From Casuarina equisetifolia (taxonomy: Eukaryota > Streptophyta > Magnoliopsida > Fagales > Casuarinaceae): a stretch of DNA of 64,000 bases. The DNA is taken from NCBI GenBank assembly GCA_028551475.1, contig CM052358.1, positions 3,226,501-3,290,500 on the forward strand, in the 5' to 3' direction. Below, one piece after another: positions 22,158 to 35,180 of the stretch. Numbering within the stretch: the stretch's first letter is position 1; every line of letters begins with the position of its first letter. The translations under genes and the position numbers were made by a program. A model generated the notes under the pieces. It was not told the DNA's origin, ran no database searches, and saw nothing but the letters and a program-made list of their open reading frames with translations.

Positions 22158-25100
22158 TCAAATTTTCATTCTCTTAGCCGGCCCTTGATCAATAATGGGA
22201 TCAACTGCAGGAGGTTGTGCTTCTCCTGCTTGCTGGCCTTCGGGAACTTTCTCTGCATCTGCAGTCAGGGGGGAAATATAGCCTTCTGGAAATGGCGGTG
22301 GCATGGGAGCCGGAGGTAACTGCCAGACAGAAAGGAGGCAAAAAGATGTCAGCAGAAAGCGTGACGAGAATTTAGGATCCATAGAAAATCTGTGATCTAC
22401 AACTAAACAGAGAGCCGATGCAGCCAACTATATCGACATTAAAGGCATTTTTCTTTGCCTAAGACAGCAAAACATTCGTCGAAGGAAAAGACAGACGACC
22501 ATGTTATTGCATCCACATTCTGCTAATATATTCTCAAAAGATATAGAATCTTGCATCTGTCTATACTTTTATATTTTCTGTATGTGAACTATATACACAT
22601 AAGAAGGGAATGAAACAACACTAGTTTGCCGGGGATTCACTCAGATAATATAGCAAAAGGGAAATAATCCTTGCCAGAACTAAAAATAACAGATACATAA
22701 ATTCTTTGAAGAAAAATAAATAAATAAACTCCTTAAAAGGTTACATTTGCCGGTAACTAAAATTGGAAGAAAACTAACATGTGGTCATGAACTACCAGAT
22801 ACCCTAATGCGAAGGCTATTTAATCGAATTGATTCAACATACCAAACTATCTAACAAATTCTCTTCTATGGCAATGGCCCGTAAAGATAATAAAAAAGAA
22901 AATCTTCAATGGCTGGCGACTTAAATTGGAAGAAACCTAACATGTCCGATGAGCCAGCATGTACTAAATGCAAAGGCTGTCCAATCAAACTGATTCAATG
23001 TACCAAGCTATCTAACAAATTTTCCTGTCTGGCAATGGCCCATAAAGTTAACAAAAATAGAAAAAGGAAAATCTTCAATGAAGCAACACGACAGAAAAAT
23101 TTCTAGTTATATAGACATATTACCTTGCGTTGCAATGATAAAAGAATATGATCTACTCGCTTAACTTCCTTAAAATCAATTGTCTCTTTAGCAACCTTTG
23201 GTTCCAAGGCTGCACTCTCATTTTCAGCATCAGCTGCATCAGAAATGAAAATATAAATAACTAGAAAGTATAATAACACAGGAAAAACAAGGAAAGATCA
23301 AAATCGAAACGTTGACAAATGATATATGTGCATGTATACATGCATTAGTGTGTGTGGACGACCCACAACATACACACATATCGTCACAAACTTTCTCAAG
23401 TTCTGAGTGGCTAAGGCTAATGTTATCAATACCATAACACCACCAAGAAAGCCGTACATGATTAAGAGGCACGATTGCAAAATCTAACTAGAGTTGTTGC
23501 TCTCGGAGCGTGAGATAAAAATGAGACTTTTACAGGCATATGACTATATGATAGATAAGGAAAGGAAAATGAACAGATATAGTTGTCAGATATTGCACCA
23601 ATTCAGAAAACAATGAGCAAGTTTTAGAGTTTCGTTTTATCAGCAATAAACAACACAATGGTCAAAAGTTGCAGGGCCCTTTACAGTTTCGTTTATCAGC
23701 AACTAGAAACGAAAACCAAACCAAGTTTCTCATACTTTCACGGTGCTATTCTTATATCCTCCTCCTATGTTATTCAAGAAAATAACTCTATTTTGACGAT
23801 AGCGGTGGTACCAAAGGGTGAAAAATTAAATTATTTGACCTTTTGACAATGCTGAATCATTTTGGCACTTAAAAAAGAAGAAATCCACCATTTGAGGGCA
23901 CAGAAAACACAATGCAAAGAAGTGATATCAGAAGCAAGCAGCTACCATATCCAATCTTCTCCAACTTTGAGGCAGCGGTACTAAAGGCCTTTGATATATA
24001 ATGGAGAGCCCGCCCCTGCAACGGAAGTACACAAATAAGATCAGACACTCCGACTTCAAATATTGACAATAACAATGGAGTATCAAGTGAAAGGAGCCTT
24101 TCTATTGTCGTAAGAAGAATGTTGAGAACCATCTTTGCCATAACACTGGAATCAGCACCAACATTTACAATTCCAACTTCTACTCTTAAAAAAATAACAG
24201 CTAGCTAAAGCTTCAGTATAATGCAGCATAAGCATGAAACATTTGACGATAGGAAACTCAGGTTTTCACCTCCTTGAAACAATAGTAAAGCAAATTTCAT
24301 TCCCATTAGTGCTGAACTGCCCATGTTGAGGAAAGAGGAAACATAAGAACTTACAACTCGAGCAGCAAAAACACTGCAAAGCTGAGGTGCTTGGTAAATT
24401 GAACCATCCAGAACATAATAAGTCAGCATCGGTGTAACTTTTTCAGGACCATCCCTCTTTTGCTTGCGAATAACAAAAAGATGGGGCTCCATAACTTCAT
24501 ATAGCATATATTCTGTGCCAGTCATTTTCCTGTTGAACAAACGAGGCACAACCTTTAACAATAGCACAATCTTTAACAGACGTTAAAACCAGGTAACAAG
24601 AAGTGAAAACTGCAATCATCTTGCCTCCAAAGGCAACACTGAACCGACTTTAAACCTGGACATTGCATTGACCTTGTGTAAGTCTTGTTTCACCAGGTCA
24701 CTGGTTCAACCAGTGGATGACAAGTGGAATCACATTGCCATTTCTAATAATTATTAAACTAACAATGTTCAGATAAAAATGAAAATATTGAAAATATACT
24801 CAACAAACAGAAAATAAATAAATAAATAAAATTATGCTGCATATTTATGACAAGAAGAAAAAATTGAATATATGATGACAGACTTCATATGAAACTAATT
24901 ATTAAGCACTGCTTAAACATTTGACAATCAGACAATTCTCTTAGCTGCATGAAACGAAATATCAGGCAGAGATTTCCACAGTCAATGACAATAGAAACAG
25001 AGAAGAAAGTTCATTTAGCGAAGAATATGGAAAAATCATTGCATTTGAGCAGTTCATAGGCTTAAAAGATCTAATTGAGTACCCCGAACACCATTTCCCT

Positions 25101-25790
25101 CTGAACCGCCAGATCAGTCCGTGTAGAATAGTCTTGTAAGAAACAACCGCAAGTTTTGGTTAGTCATTTCTAAATTAGTTAAGGGATGTAGCAAAACATT
25201 CTTTATCCGGTAAAGCAAGTAGCCATCAATTTCAAGTCCCTAACCCATTTTCCAAAAACTCAATTCAACAAGTTTCACAACTGAACTCATTATTCTATTC
25301 TTCTCAAAAAATTGGCCCCCTTTTCATAAAACCGAGAAAGGTTATTCCCCCGCATTTCACCCTCTTTTCCGCAATTACAGCCCCAGAGTTCAGTATAATT
25401 GTTTATGATCATCAACGCTAGAGTTTCGGAAGCAGAAACCACTAGAAAAGGAAGAAAGGAATTCAACCCCCAAAACTGCCTCGTAACAAATTTGATGCGT
25501 AGACATAGATAGATGCGCGAGAGTGCTGGTTGGGGGACTTACGAGAGGTGGGAGAGATCGAGAGGATGAATGGAGCGCATGCGAAGCTGCTCGTTGTTGC
25601 AGGTCCAGTCGTAGAACGGTGACAGGGCGAAATAATCGAAGACGAGGCCGCGGTCAAGCGGGTAGGTGTTGAGCCACAGCTGGTCTCTGAAGCACATCCC
25701 CGTCATGTCCGTGCCTGGAGGCGCTGGCGGAGCCGCTACGGCCCCCTCCAACCCCGGGTTCCCCGGCGGCCCGGGCGGTGGCGTCGCCAT
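22158..25790 (-). CDS. MED6: Mediator of RNA polymerase II transcription subunit 6
   Basis: Head-module subunit of the nuclear Mediator complex, linking activators to RNA polymerase II. Five exons, 25790-25543, 24529-24355, 24015-23946, 23233-23124 and 22319-22158, sum to 254 residues. After a Pro/Gly/Ala-rich start comes the conserved core: [63 protein letters not shown] and [17 protein letters not shown], then a helical part ([19 protein letters not shown]) and a Pro-rich tail ending GPAKRMKI. The start is the ATG at 25788-25790; the frame is open five codons further upstream but has no ATG there. Intron 1 is about 1.0 kb; intron 4 holds a tandem duplication at 22749-23082. Nothing suggests damage. 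Confidence 0.97.
22749..23082. repeat. Tandem duplication of about 165 bp in MED6 intron 4
   Basis: Units at about 22749-22912 and 22913-23082 share AAATTGGAAGAAA, CTAACATGT, CTATCTAACAAATT, GGCAATGGCCC and GAAAATCTTCAATG in the same order. The copies have drifted considerably. The duplication lies within an intron and leaves the exons and splice sites intact. Confidence 0.8.
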
Positions 25791-26749
25791 GTTCGTAAAC
25801 GTCACCTAGTGTGCAACGGCCCCAAGTCTGATGTGGGAGTTTCGAAACAACTCCGCAGGGTCGTTCGACCTTAGCTCCCTAGTTGCTGCGGCGACATTTG
25901 ATTTGTTTAACGTAACAAACTAAATGGAAAACTGCCTTTTGTAGCGAAAGTTATATTTGTCGCTAGAGAGCGCGAAGGATCATAATTCTGCCGAAGTAAA
26001 TGTTCAGATTTTATAATGGTTGAGGTTTGCCAAACCCTAAAATATGAGTAGTTGGATTGAAACATCGTAAATTGCAAAGGTTTGTAGAAAATTATGTGTT
26101 TGTGTTAAGTCTTTAATTGTTGTTTCTCACATATTGGTGTATATATATTATTCACATAATAAAAATATTACTTTGTAAAATTTGTAAAATCTGGTAATAA
26201 TTTACCAATATTGAAAATTTGGTAGTTTTTGATGAAAGTATGAACCACACATAATAAAATAATATTCAAGTCCTATATATACAAAGCAATTACAACGACG
26301 AGGCGATGCTTGAATCCATTGGACACTGAAATCCGTAAGAAGGTAGATTAGGCGTGTAGTGTTGCTGTCCTTCGGAGGCATGCAATAAGAACGATGTAGA
26401 ATCATCTACTACAGAGATTTTGAGTTTCTCATTAGGTCCTCTTGAGTCAAATGTACTTGGTTCATGGGTGCAAATTGCCCGTAAATTCCCTGCGCCAACA
26501 TCTTGTAAAATAAACAAAAAAAGAAATTGGGATTACCTATAAAAGGTCTTTAAAGTTAAACCAAAAGTTGAAGGCTTCAGAATGTGGTATGAAACTCCGG
26601 CAGAAGCATATCTTAAGGCTCGTTTCTCCAGAGAAGGGGTTCTGCCGTTGCATGTGTTGGCTTTGCTTGGTTTCGAACGTTTCCTCCATCTCTTCATAAC
26701 TTAGATCTCTATGGTTATGTTGGTTGCATCTTCCCAGCAATGCTTCAAT
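25791..26749. other. MED6 5' flank and transporter 3' flank
   Basis: About 960 bp. The left part is the MED6 promoter and leader. The right part directly follows the transporter stop codon and is probably its 3' UTR. Two minus-strand open frames there (26740-26537 and 26517-26290) look slightly protein-like but match no family I know. Confidence 0.45.
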
Positions 26750-29700
26750 TTAGTCAATAATTTTTTCTCCAGTTGAAAATAAGTTCCAGACCAACGTTCC
26801 TATGATGTACAGCGCAACGGCCACCTTGAATACATCATCCCAAGAACCTGCAGGAAAAAGAGTTTGACGAGCATAATTTAACTCAAACAGAGAATAAAAT
26901 GACACTAGCAACTTTAAGCGGAAATTTCCTTTGTCCTCCTGCTGTACCAGTACCAGCCTACGAGGACTCCAGCCCCTTGATTGGGCCGATATGAAACTCA
27001 CAAATTACTGTAGTCCAGATAGAAGCAGCACCAGTATAGCAGGAATCGAAAGCTTTTGTCAGGAAGTGGGTACATGGTTTTACCTCGTTGGAGAATGTAA
27101 CCAGTTGCAGCTGTACCAAAGACACCAGCAAGCACTCCAGCCGTGTTGGACAGTCCCAACAATACTCCCTGCGATTGAAGTCAGTAGCTTTGTTTGCAAC
27201 TTTTTTGGAAGAATAATTCCTATATGATTTTAACTAATATATACATCGCAAACTTCAAAAAAGAAAAACCTGATAACTTCTTCTTGGTTCAAACATGAAA
27301 GCAAATAACTTTGCATATTTACAGACTCGTAGGAACTCTTTATCAGAGTGATAAGTATTTCGGAAAGCATAATGGGAATTTATGCGTTATAAAGCTTTGC
27401 AACTGTATGTATGGCAACACAAAAGACAATACAACTCACAGAATAGCGTGGTCCAATATCTTGGTGATTAGAATAGAGACCAGATTGTGAAAACGCATCA
27501 GATCCCTGTCAAGAAAAATGTGTACATTAATAAGTTAAGATTTCAAAGTTGTTGAAAGAATGGAAACCTCATCTGATTCACAGCGTCCATAAGCACCAGG
27601 TTTCTAATAAGAGTGCTTGCATAACTACTGTAAAACAAATAAATGAGCGTATGAAACTTCTCTTATATCTCAAGCCTTTGTTACATAGTCAGCTCAAATT
27701 CAATAGAGCGGCAATGTATAGGTTTCAGTACATATTTGGGCACGGTACATTTTCTTGTTTTTTCAACAGGTCTAGATTTTTCCCTCTATCATTTACTAGT
27801 TAGTAGCATTGTGTCATTTCATTACAAGTTCGTTGAACTCCTAATAAGAGGTCCATGCCTGGCTTTCCTTCCCAAGGTACCATACTCGGAGGCACAGCTT
27901 CTGAACTTCTGTTCACTCTCAAAGGAGTTTCTTTTCAATTTTGGCAATTCTGTTTGTACTTCTTCGTCGAAATACCAATCCAAATGAGATGTAGAACTTG
28001 GGGGACAAGTTAAGCTTGACAGGTGTCCAAACACCACCACTACATGAGCTAACTTTGATTCATAATCAGTTCCCATGGGGGAGAATAGCTTGGCAATTGT
28101 ATAAGCACTAACTTTCAGATCTACTAGTTACAAGGGTCTTATAAGAAGAGCGGTGAAGACTAGCTAAGGATGACAAAATAATGAGGTTTCATGTGTTTTC
28201 TTTTAGAAATTGCTGCAGCTTGCAGCCAGGAGGGTCATAAGATTGCTTCAAAGTGCGTACATAAGTTAGCAATCTGCCAAGGAGGCGCCAGATTGTCTGA
28301 AGCCAGCAGGATGTGACATGCCACATACAACTGACCAAACCTTCTCTGAAATTGACTAAATCCACCAAAAATATATCGAGAATTGCTGACTTGTCAACAT
28401 GTGCATTGAGAACTGAAATGTACATGATTCATTCAGTGAACACTGTTTCTCGTTTTACTAACTGTGTGACTTTATTGGCTCTAAAAGTACCTAAAAGTAA
28501 CACTATATTGTTATTATAGTTCTCCAGTTTTCATTTAAAATTTGATCTGTGAAATTTTCCAATGTGCTAAATTTAATAACTCAAAAATGTAGTGAAGCTG
28601 TTTCCTTTTTCCCAATAGATAATAAACAAAAAATGGGTAAAGTTATTTCTCCTAATTCTCGTAGAGTTAGATTTTGAGTGAGAGTTTTCTTTTTATTCTG
28701 ATGGTTGGAATTGGACATTTGTATTTTGATGCAGACATCAAGTGGCAGATATTTTTATCATGCAAAAGTTCTTAGAACTAGCCATACAATAGTCTTCTTC
28801 AGATTGAACAAGTGAAAGGTGTTAGAATGTTTTTAAGACCCTAAGTTCTAGTTCACTGGCACAATCTACACGGCTTAATGTCAGCATCCACCAATTTTGT
28901 ATGAATAAGTGGAAGATGACATTTACTTTTCCAAATCAACTCACTGTATACATCTTTACTCAAGTATATGTAATGATTGCCTTTTACATTATACCTTCAT
29001 TAAAAATTAACAAAAATATAAAGTCCAGGCCAGGGCAGGGGCAGAGCTGAATAGACATTAGTATGTGACCATTTTATGCATTGAGGTTTAAAAATTTAAG
29101 TTCATCATAGAAAGTGCTCAAGCTATTTGAAATTATTCTGCAGATACACCAATTAAGAAAGATATTGAGAGGTCAATTATGAAATTTTCAATGGAGAAGT
29201 GGGGATTTTACAGTTTAAAAGTTGGTGTACATCAAACCTTGAGCGATTGAGACATAGCTGTAGAAAGAGAAAGAAAAGAAGAGAGGAAGAAGAGCAACAG
29301 AAGAAAAAACAAAAATTGGAGGAGTAAAATATGCATTACTTTGGATAGATTTGATTTTCTTTTTCAGCAATTGTAATATCTGGGGGTTGGGAAGGTGGGG
29401 CGCGCAACTGTCTTGAGTTTCCAAAATCGTATAAAGCACATTCTATAGTTAGAATAGTTACTAATTACTTCCTATACTTAAAAACCATTGCTAAAATTGT
29501 CACATGGATTCTCCCTGGTGATGTACGCCTTATCATTAAATATGAAATTTTTAGTCCTCATCTAGCGCTTATAATGGATAATAACAGAATTGATAAACTT
29601 CCGCTACTTCTTCTTAGTTGCTCATTATCGGTAGATTTATGGTATTAAACTAGAGTTTTCTATACATTATAAACTAAATTTGACATACTTCCTTAGCATT

Positions 29701-32700
29701 TAATTACACCCACTGATAGAAAATCTTGGTTGTCTCCCTAAGCCTAATTGATAGGGATGTTAAACTAGTTCGTACCTGACTGCATGCCATGCATAGCACA
29801 GCTAAAGCAGGTGTTTTGACATGGCTCAGCTGGGTAAGGAAGAAAGCTGGGCCCAAAAACCCAATTGACTGCATGATCTGCAACATGAAAAGTGTATGAA
29901 GCAAAGTTATTTTCAAAGAATTCAAATTTGGAAAGCATTGACTACATACATGCTTGAACGTCAAATACTATTGACCAACCAAGATAGATGCTATAATCAT
30001 TCATTTCATCATGAAAAAATTGGAGGAACTAAATTTAAAAAACGACTCCAGTGTCACATTTAAAAAGGGATTCATGCATATTTCATACTAAGAACTATGT
30101 CTAGAAGCTCATCCATCCAGTAAATAAAGATCATATTCCCAAGATCTCGTAGTTCACTCAATTTAAAAAACCACTCTTTTCATGCATATTTCATACTAAG
30201 AACTATGTCTAGAAGCTCACCCATCCAGTAAATAAAGATCATATTCCCAATATCTCGTAGTTCACTCAATATTGATATTCAAATGGCAGCTTGGCAACAC
30301 CACCAGGACACTGGCCATATGAACAAGACCATTGCAAATTAATGTTATATGCACCACCAATTTACAGAGTATCAATATATACTTGAAGAGCCGGCAATAC
30401 TACTGTGCTTGTGAGTTTCTGGAATGTGAATCTATCTATCAAAAGCGGCACAATATTATACTCAAATGGTACATAATTAACATTTCAAAACCAGAGAACA
30501 CAGAATCTTGCCTTACGAACTGTTGTTATGGAAAGACCTCTGTTTACTAGTGTGTCTGCAATCCAGCCTCCTATATTTGCAAACACAGCCATGGTTAACC
30601 ATGGCAAGACACAGAAGAGCCCAGATTCAGTAAGGTTGAACTTCAAAACCTGAGGAGATAAACCAACATTACACAGGAAAAATATAACTCAGCTCATTTA
30701 TCAGTTACAGACATCAGGAAGTTTGTGTTAGACATATGATAAATTGGGGGGGGGAAGGAAGGGGAAATTGCTGCTCATCAACTCATATTCAGGAAAATTA
30801 AAAAGCTATGAATATTCCTATTTACTCAACCCACAAAAGTTAGAGAAGCCTTATAGAAGTCAGATATAATGAACAACAAACAGTTCCCAAGGGCAGTGAT
30901 TTACACCCCCCTTCCCTTCAACTTTGTAATTGAGTGTAACAAATTTTCTTTACTTATAAGTTCATTGGGCAAAGATCTTTATCAGCCATCACAGGTTTGA
31001 TTCTACTTACGTTTCCCTCTTCAATTTGTTAAGTACAGACATTACCTTTTTACTTTGGACAGAACCTCGTGAACAAGTAAGCTTCTGGCAATGAAAATGT
31101 AAGATCAAGGTAAAAGCGAATGATAGTTTGATTATCATTACACAGCAGCCTTGTTTATCCAAAATAGTCTGGAAACTTTATAATTGTGCATCATCTATGC
31201 ATCAAGAATACTGTAGAGGTCAGGGAATTTGAAGTTTTAGAGAATATCATATATCACAGAAAACATGAGGTAACAAGTCCTAATTAAAGGCTGAAAAATT
31301 GTTTTCAACTTAATGTGACTAAGTCATTCTCCATGTAAACAATCATCCTAGTAGAAAATGCTAATGATATTTGTCACAGGTACAAATCATTTCCAAATCT
31401 ATTACTTATATGTCAATATGGATCTGTCCGTAAAAATGATTGAATAGTTATGGATGTTACAATACAAAGATATTTAAGTACCTCACCAAATTGAGAGAAT
31501 GGATCAAGTACCTGATTGTAGTAAGTTGGCATCCACGTCAATAGAATAAACGTTCCCCAATTATGGCAGAAGTGGGAGATTATAAGAGCCCAAACAGGTG
31601 GTTTTGATAAAATCAATTTCCAAGGAATAGCTGAAACAGGTTCCTTGGAAACGCTACCACCCAATATTAGCCTTTTCTCCTCCGCACTAAGTTCTGGGTC
31701 TTCCTTTGGTGAGCTATATGCCTGGAAAGAAAATTAATGGACAATTTTTAAACAAAAAATTTGGAATTTTTTTTAGGGAAACAGAATTTTAGATTAAGTT
31801 ACATTGACCTAGAAATCAACATAAACCGATTAAATTACACCCTTCACATTGTAAAACAGGAAGAGGCATTTCTTTCTTTTGGGTTGGGGTGGGATGACAA
31901 TTTTCTTTGTCATTGGAGACTAGATGAAGAAAGCAAATCTTACTTTTCTTAGCCATAATGCAAACCATATACTTCCGAGAGAGCCAAATGAGTAAAACAC
32001 AGATGGCCAACCAAAATTGTGGATGAGAGCAGGAGAGACAGCCAACCCCGTGACGGAACCGAGATACATGCCACTATATACTAGTGCAAGTGCTCTGCTT
32101 CTCTCTGACACTGGAATCCACTTCGAAAGTATATTATTCATTGCAGGCATAGCAACACCCTGTACAGAAAGTGATCGCTGTAAGAATAATTCCCCACCCA
32201 CTTGCAAACACTACAAAAAATGGAACCTGGCTCTTCCAGGAGGAAGCTTACAATGTCAAATTCATTGGAGGGAGTTTCAACTTCCACCAGAAGAAAGGGT
32301 TAAAGAACAAACAATATTTTGAGCTACAAATCTGAAATTGTACAAAAATATAAATAATGTGCATTTGAGTTTTCAATAGTCCATATCTTAAAGGGTATTC
32401 TCTGTTCTCTCAATTTTTTCGGCTGAATAGCATGTACCTCTGTCTTTTGTACTATAGACCACTTGCAGATTAATCTCATGATTTAAAATCCAAATGTTGC
32501 AAAGTCAAGCTAATAAAAAGAAAGAGAAGCAAGGGAAGAGACTCACCTCTCCAATCCCCATGAAGGCACGCATGACAAGTAGAAAAGGAAGCCCAAGTTT
32601 TGCAGCAATTGGTGTCAAAACTGTTGCAACTGACCACCAGACGACTCCAAAACCTAATACTAGCTTCCCACCAAGCTTATCTGCCCATATGCCTCCAACA

Positions 32701-35180
32701 ATCTATATTCCAAGAAAGAGGTGCAAAAAGATTTCGATTAAATAAGTTTGACAACCAAAACATGTACCAGGGTGATCCCACATATACAAAATCCCATCCC
32801 TTGAACTATAACGGATGTGTATTCTCAGATAAAATGAATATGTTCCAGGAATATGAAGTCAAACCTGTGTGAGTAGGTAACCCCAGAAAAAGGAGGACTG
32901 AATTAAGCCAACTGTCGCACTGTTCCAGTTAAACTCCTTTGACATAGGAAGTATTGCAATGCTCATGTTCACCTGTAGTGATCAATCAAATCTGTTGGCA
33001 ATAAAGGCATTGCACATATGACAAACATTTTCCTACCAAGCATTTTGGATGTACTACAGGGCTTATGTTCACCAAGATTAGAACATTAAGATACAGAAAT
33101 TTTGAAATAGGTGTCAATCTACATTCTTTGTATACATAATGAGGCGCCTTGGAACTCCAGGATACCCATTTGTTGTTGGAAGGCATAACAACAAGGGATA
33201 CTAACTCCAAAATCCATGAAAAACAATTGTCTCTTATGATTAGAAAAAGACAACCAAAAAAATACTTACCCGGTCCATGTTGCATAAAAGAAATGCAGTA
33301 AAACAGAGCAATACAATCACCCAGCGCTTGGGAAACTGCACAAGCCAAGAAGATACTCCTTGCACATTTCCTTCTGCTAAAACAGCTTCAGTTGACCCTT
33401 CTGTTGATGCCAATGGGTCCAACTTCACCTCTGTTATGTCATACTCATCCGACTTGTAGTAGGCACAAGTCCTGTTTGACTTCCCATGCTCAAAGTTTTG
33501 GCAGTGCCTAATCTTTAAACCACTAGCATATAGCCCTCTTGGCTGAATCCGACTGCTTTGAACAGAAGCTGAAAAAAGATGAAATTGCCCATAGATTCTT
33601 TGTCTCCGTTTGATGCCGCAAGTGGTTTGCAAGGGCAACGAACAAAGATACTTCCCATCATCATGCAATATTCCTATTTGCTTTGCAATTTTTCCACCTG
33701 AAGGAACACAAGCATGGTGAAACAATCCATATGAGCATCTTGATGTAGCACAATTTGCCCTCACATCACCTATGTGTTTGCATAACAAATTTCCACATCC
33801 ACTCTGGGGTATGGCAACAGCAACAACTGGACGCCCTATTCTCACATGAGAAATAGCTTGTTCTCTTTGGGATGATGTTCCTGCCAACATTAGAACCCCA
33901 AATGCATCATAAACCAGATTTTACCACATTTGATGCACTCTTCATAAAGTTATCAGTGAACAGTCATCTAAAAGGATTGCTATACAAGAATCTGAGTAAA
34001 ATTCAGTGTGCTTGCAACTTCAAATATGGATGGTAGCATGATAGTCAACCATGCAAATCTCTACAGTAAGGAATTTGTTGAAAAGTCGGCAAATGCTGCA
34101 ACATAAAGCTAGCACCTTAACATTAATGATGGCAGAATTTTCTTGGGCCCATTCCAATGAGAAAATAACCTACAATTTTTCACAGTAGACCAAATTCAAG
34201 TCCATTTGATCACCCCCAAACAGTTAACAACCCTCCTCGGAAGCCCGCCTACTTCCCAATAAAAAATAAAAAAATGAATGGCATACAACGAGAATCCCTT
34301 CTCATTAGGCCAAGCTATTCAAAATAAGAACTAAAAGCACCTGGCTGGATCTACATTCATGGAATTCCAGAAACATTAGGGATGGGTTGGAAGATTTGAA
34401 GCAATTATGGGATAGTTCAATTTGCCCGACCAAGGGAAGATTGGAAAGGCAGTTGAGGTCATGGAAAACACTAGAAAATAGGTGGTCCTTCATGTAAAAG
34501 TTTTAACAATAGGTTTGCTACCCAACTTCTGAAATTCCGCTGGGGTGTTCAATCTAAATGTTGAAATATGATGAGTAGTTATTTAAAATTAGAATGTAAA
34601 CATAACATAAATAAATAAATACATTAATAATTGTCATGTACTTTTGTTAGCACGTCAAAATGATTTCCCCTGAATGGAAAAAGATTAAAACTGCTTTAAA
34701 TGAGTTATGATTAACTTGTACAATTTTTAAGCCACCAAAAAAATTGTTTTCCAAAAATGGAAAAAGATAAAAAAGGGCATAAAATATGTTCTTTGAATTA
34801 GCTTCTATGAAATGAGTTTCTTCAGCTAATGGTATGAATTATACGAATGGCATGCAGCTTAATTTCAAGCTTAATTCTACAAAGCACGTAAAATTCAGAC
34901 AAAAAAAAATCCAACTCTACAAAGCACATCCAAATCAATTCCACTCAAATTCAAAAATAGATTGCAAAACTCTAAAACGAATTCAATAAATCCACGAAGC
35001 AGACCAAGAATCCACAAAATGCTGCTACGCATATGAGCAATACATTTTGCGTAAACACTAAAGAACAAGGTGAAATATACTTAACGTAATTTTATGTACA
35101 ACTGCAACGTAAATAATATCAGTACCTGAGCAGCTAAAGGAGCCGAAATGCCGGTTCCCGATTAAACCGCCGATGGCCAT
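26750..35180 (-). CDS. PHT4;4: Plastid anion/ascorbate transporter, SLC17/PHT4 family
   Basis: Major-facilitator membrane protein of the plant PHT4/ANTR group. The Arabidopsis PHT4;4 protein moves ascorbate (and phosphate) across the chloroplast envelope. Eleven exons: 35180-35126, 33880-33270, 32972-32865, 32702-32547, 32159-31944, 31721-31512, 30649-30512, 29877-29776, 27505-27440, 27168-27084 and 26847-26750; 614 residues. The first 210 or so residues lack membrane segments and are Ser/Arg/His-rich, fitting a chloroplast transit peptide plus a variable linker. Twelve-helix MFS features follow: [65 protein letters not shown] and the C-terminal [15 protein letters not shown]. The intron after 30512 starts GC instead of GT. 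The PHT4;4 assignment is by resemblance; another plastid PHT4 member is possible. Confidence 0.93.
30071..30270. repeat. Tandem duplication, period 108 bp, in a transporter intron
   Basis: Units at about 30071-30162 and 30179-30270 share a nearly identical run of about 90 bp from CATGCATATTTCATACTAAG to TCTCGTAGTTCACTCAA. Differences are very few, so the duplication is recent. It lies in the intron between exons 30649-30512 and 29877-29776, close to the GC splice donor. Confidence 0.9.

Noticed and set aside
25791..25805. Five-codon upstream extension of MED6
   Set aside because: It begins at GTG, not ATG. The ATG at 25790 is used instead. The same applies to the 11 codons upstream of the GPAT start at 40233.
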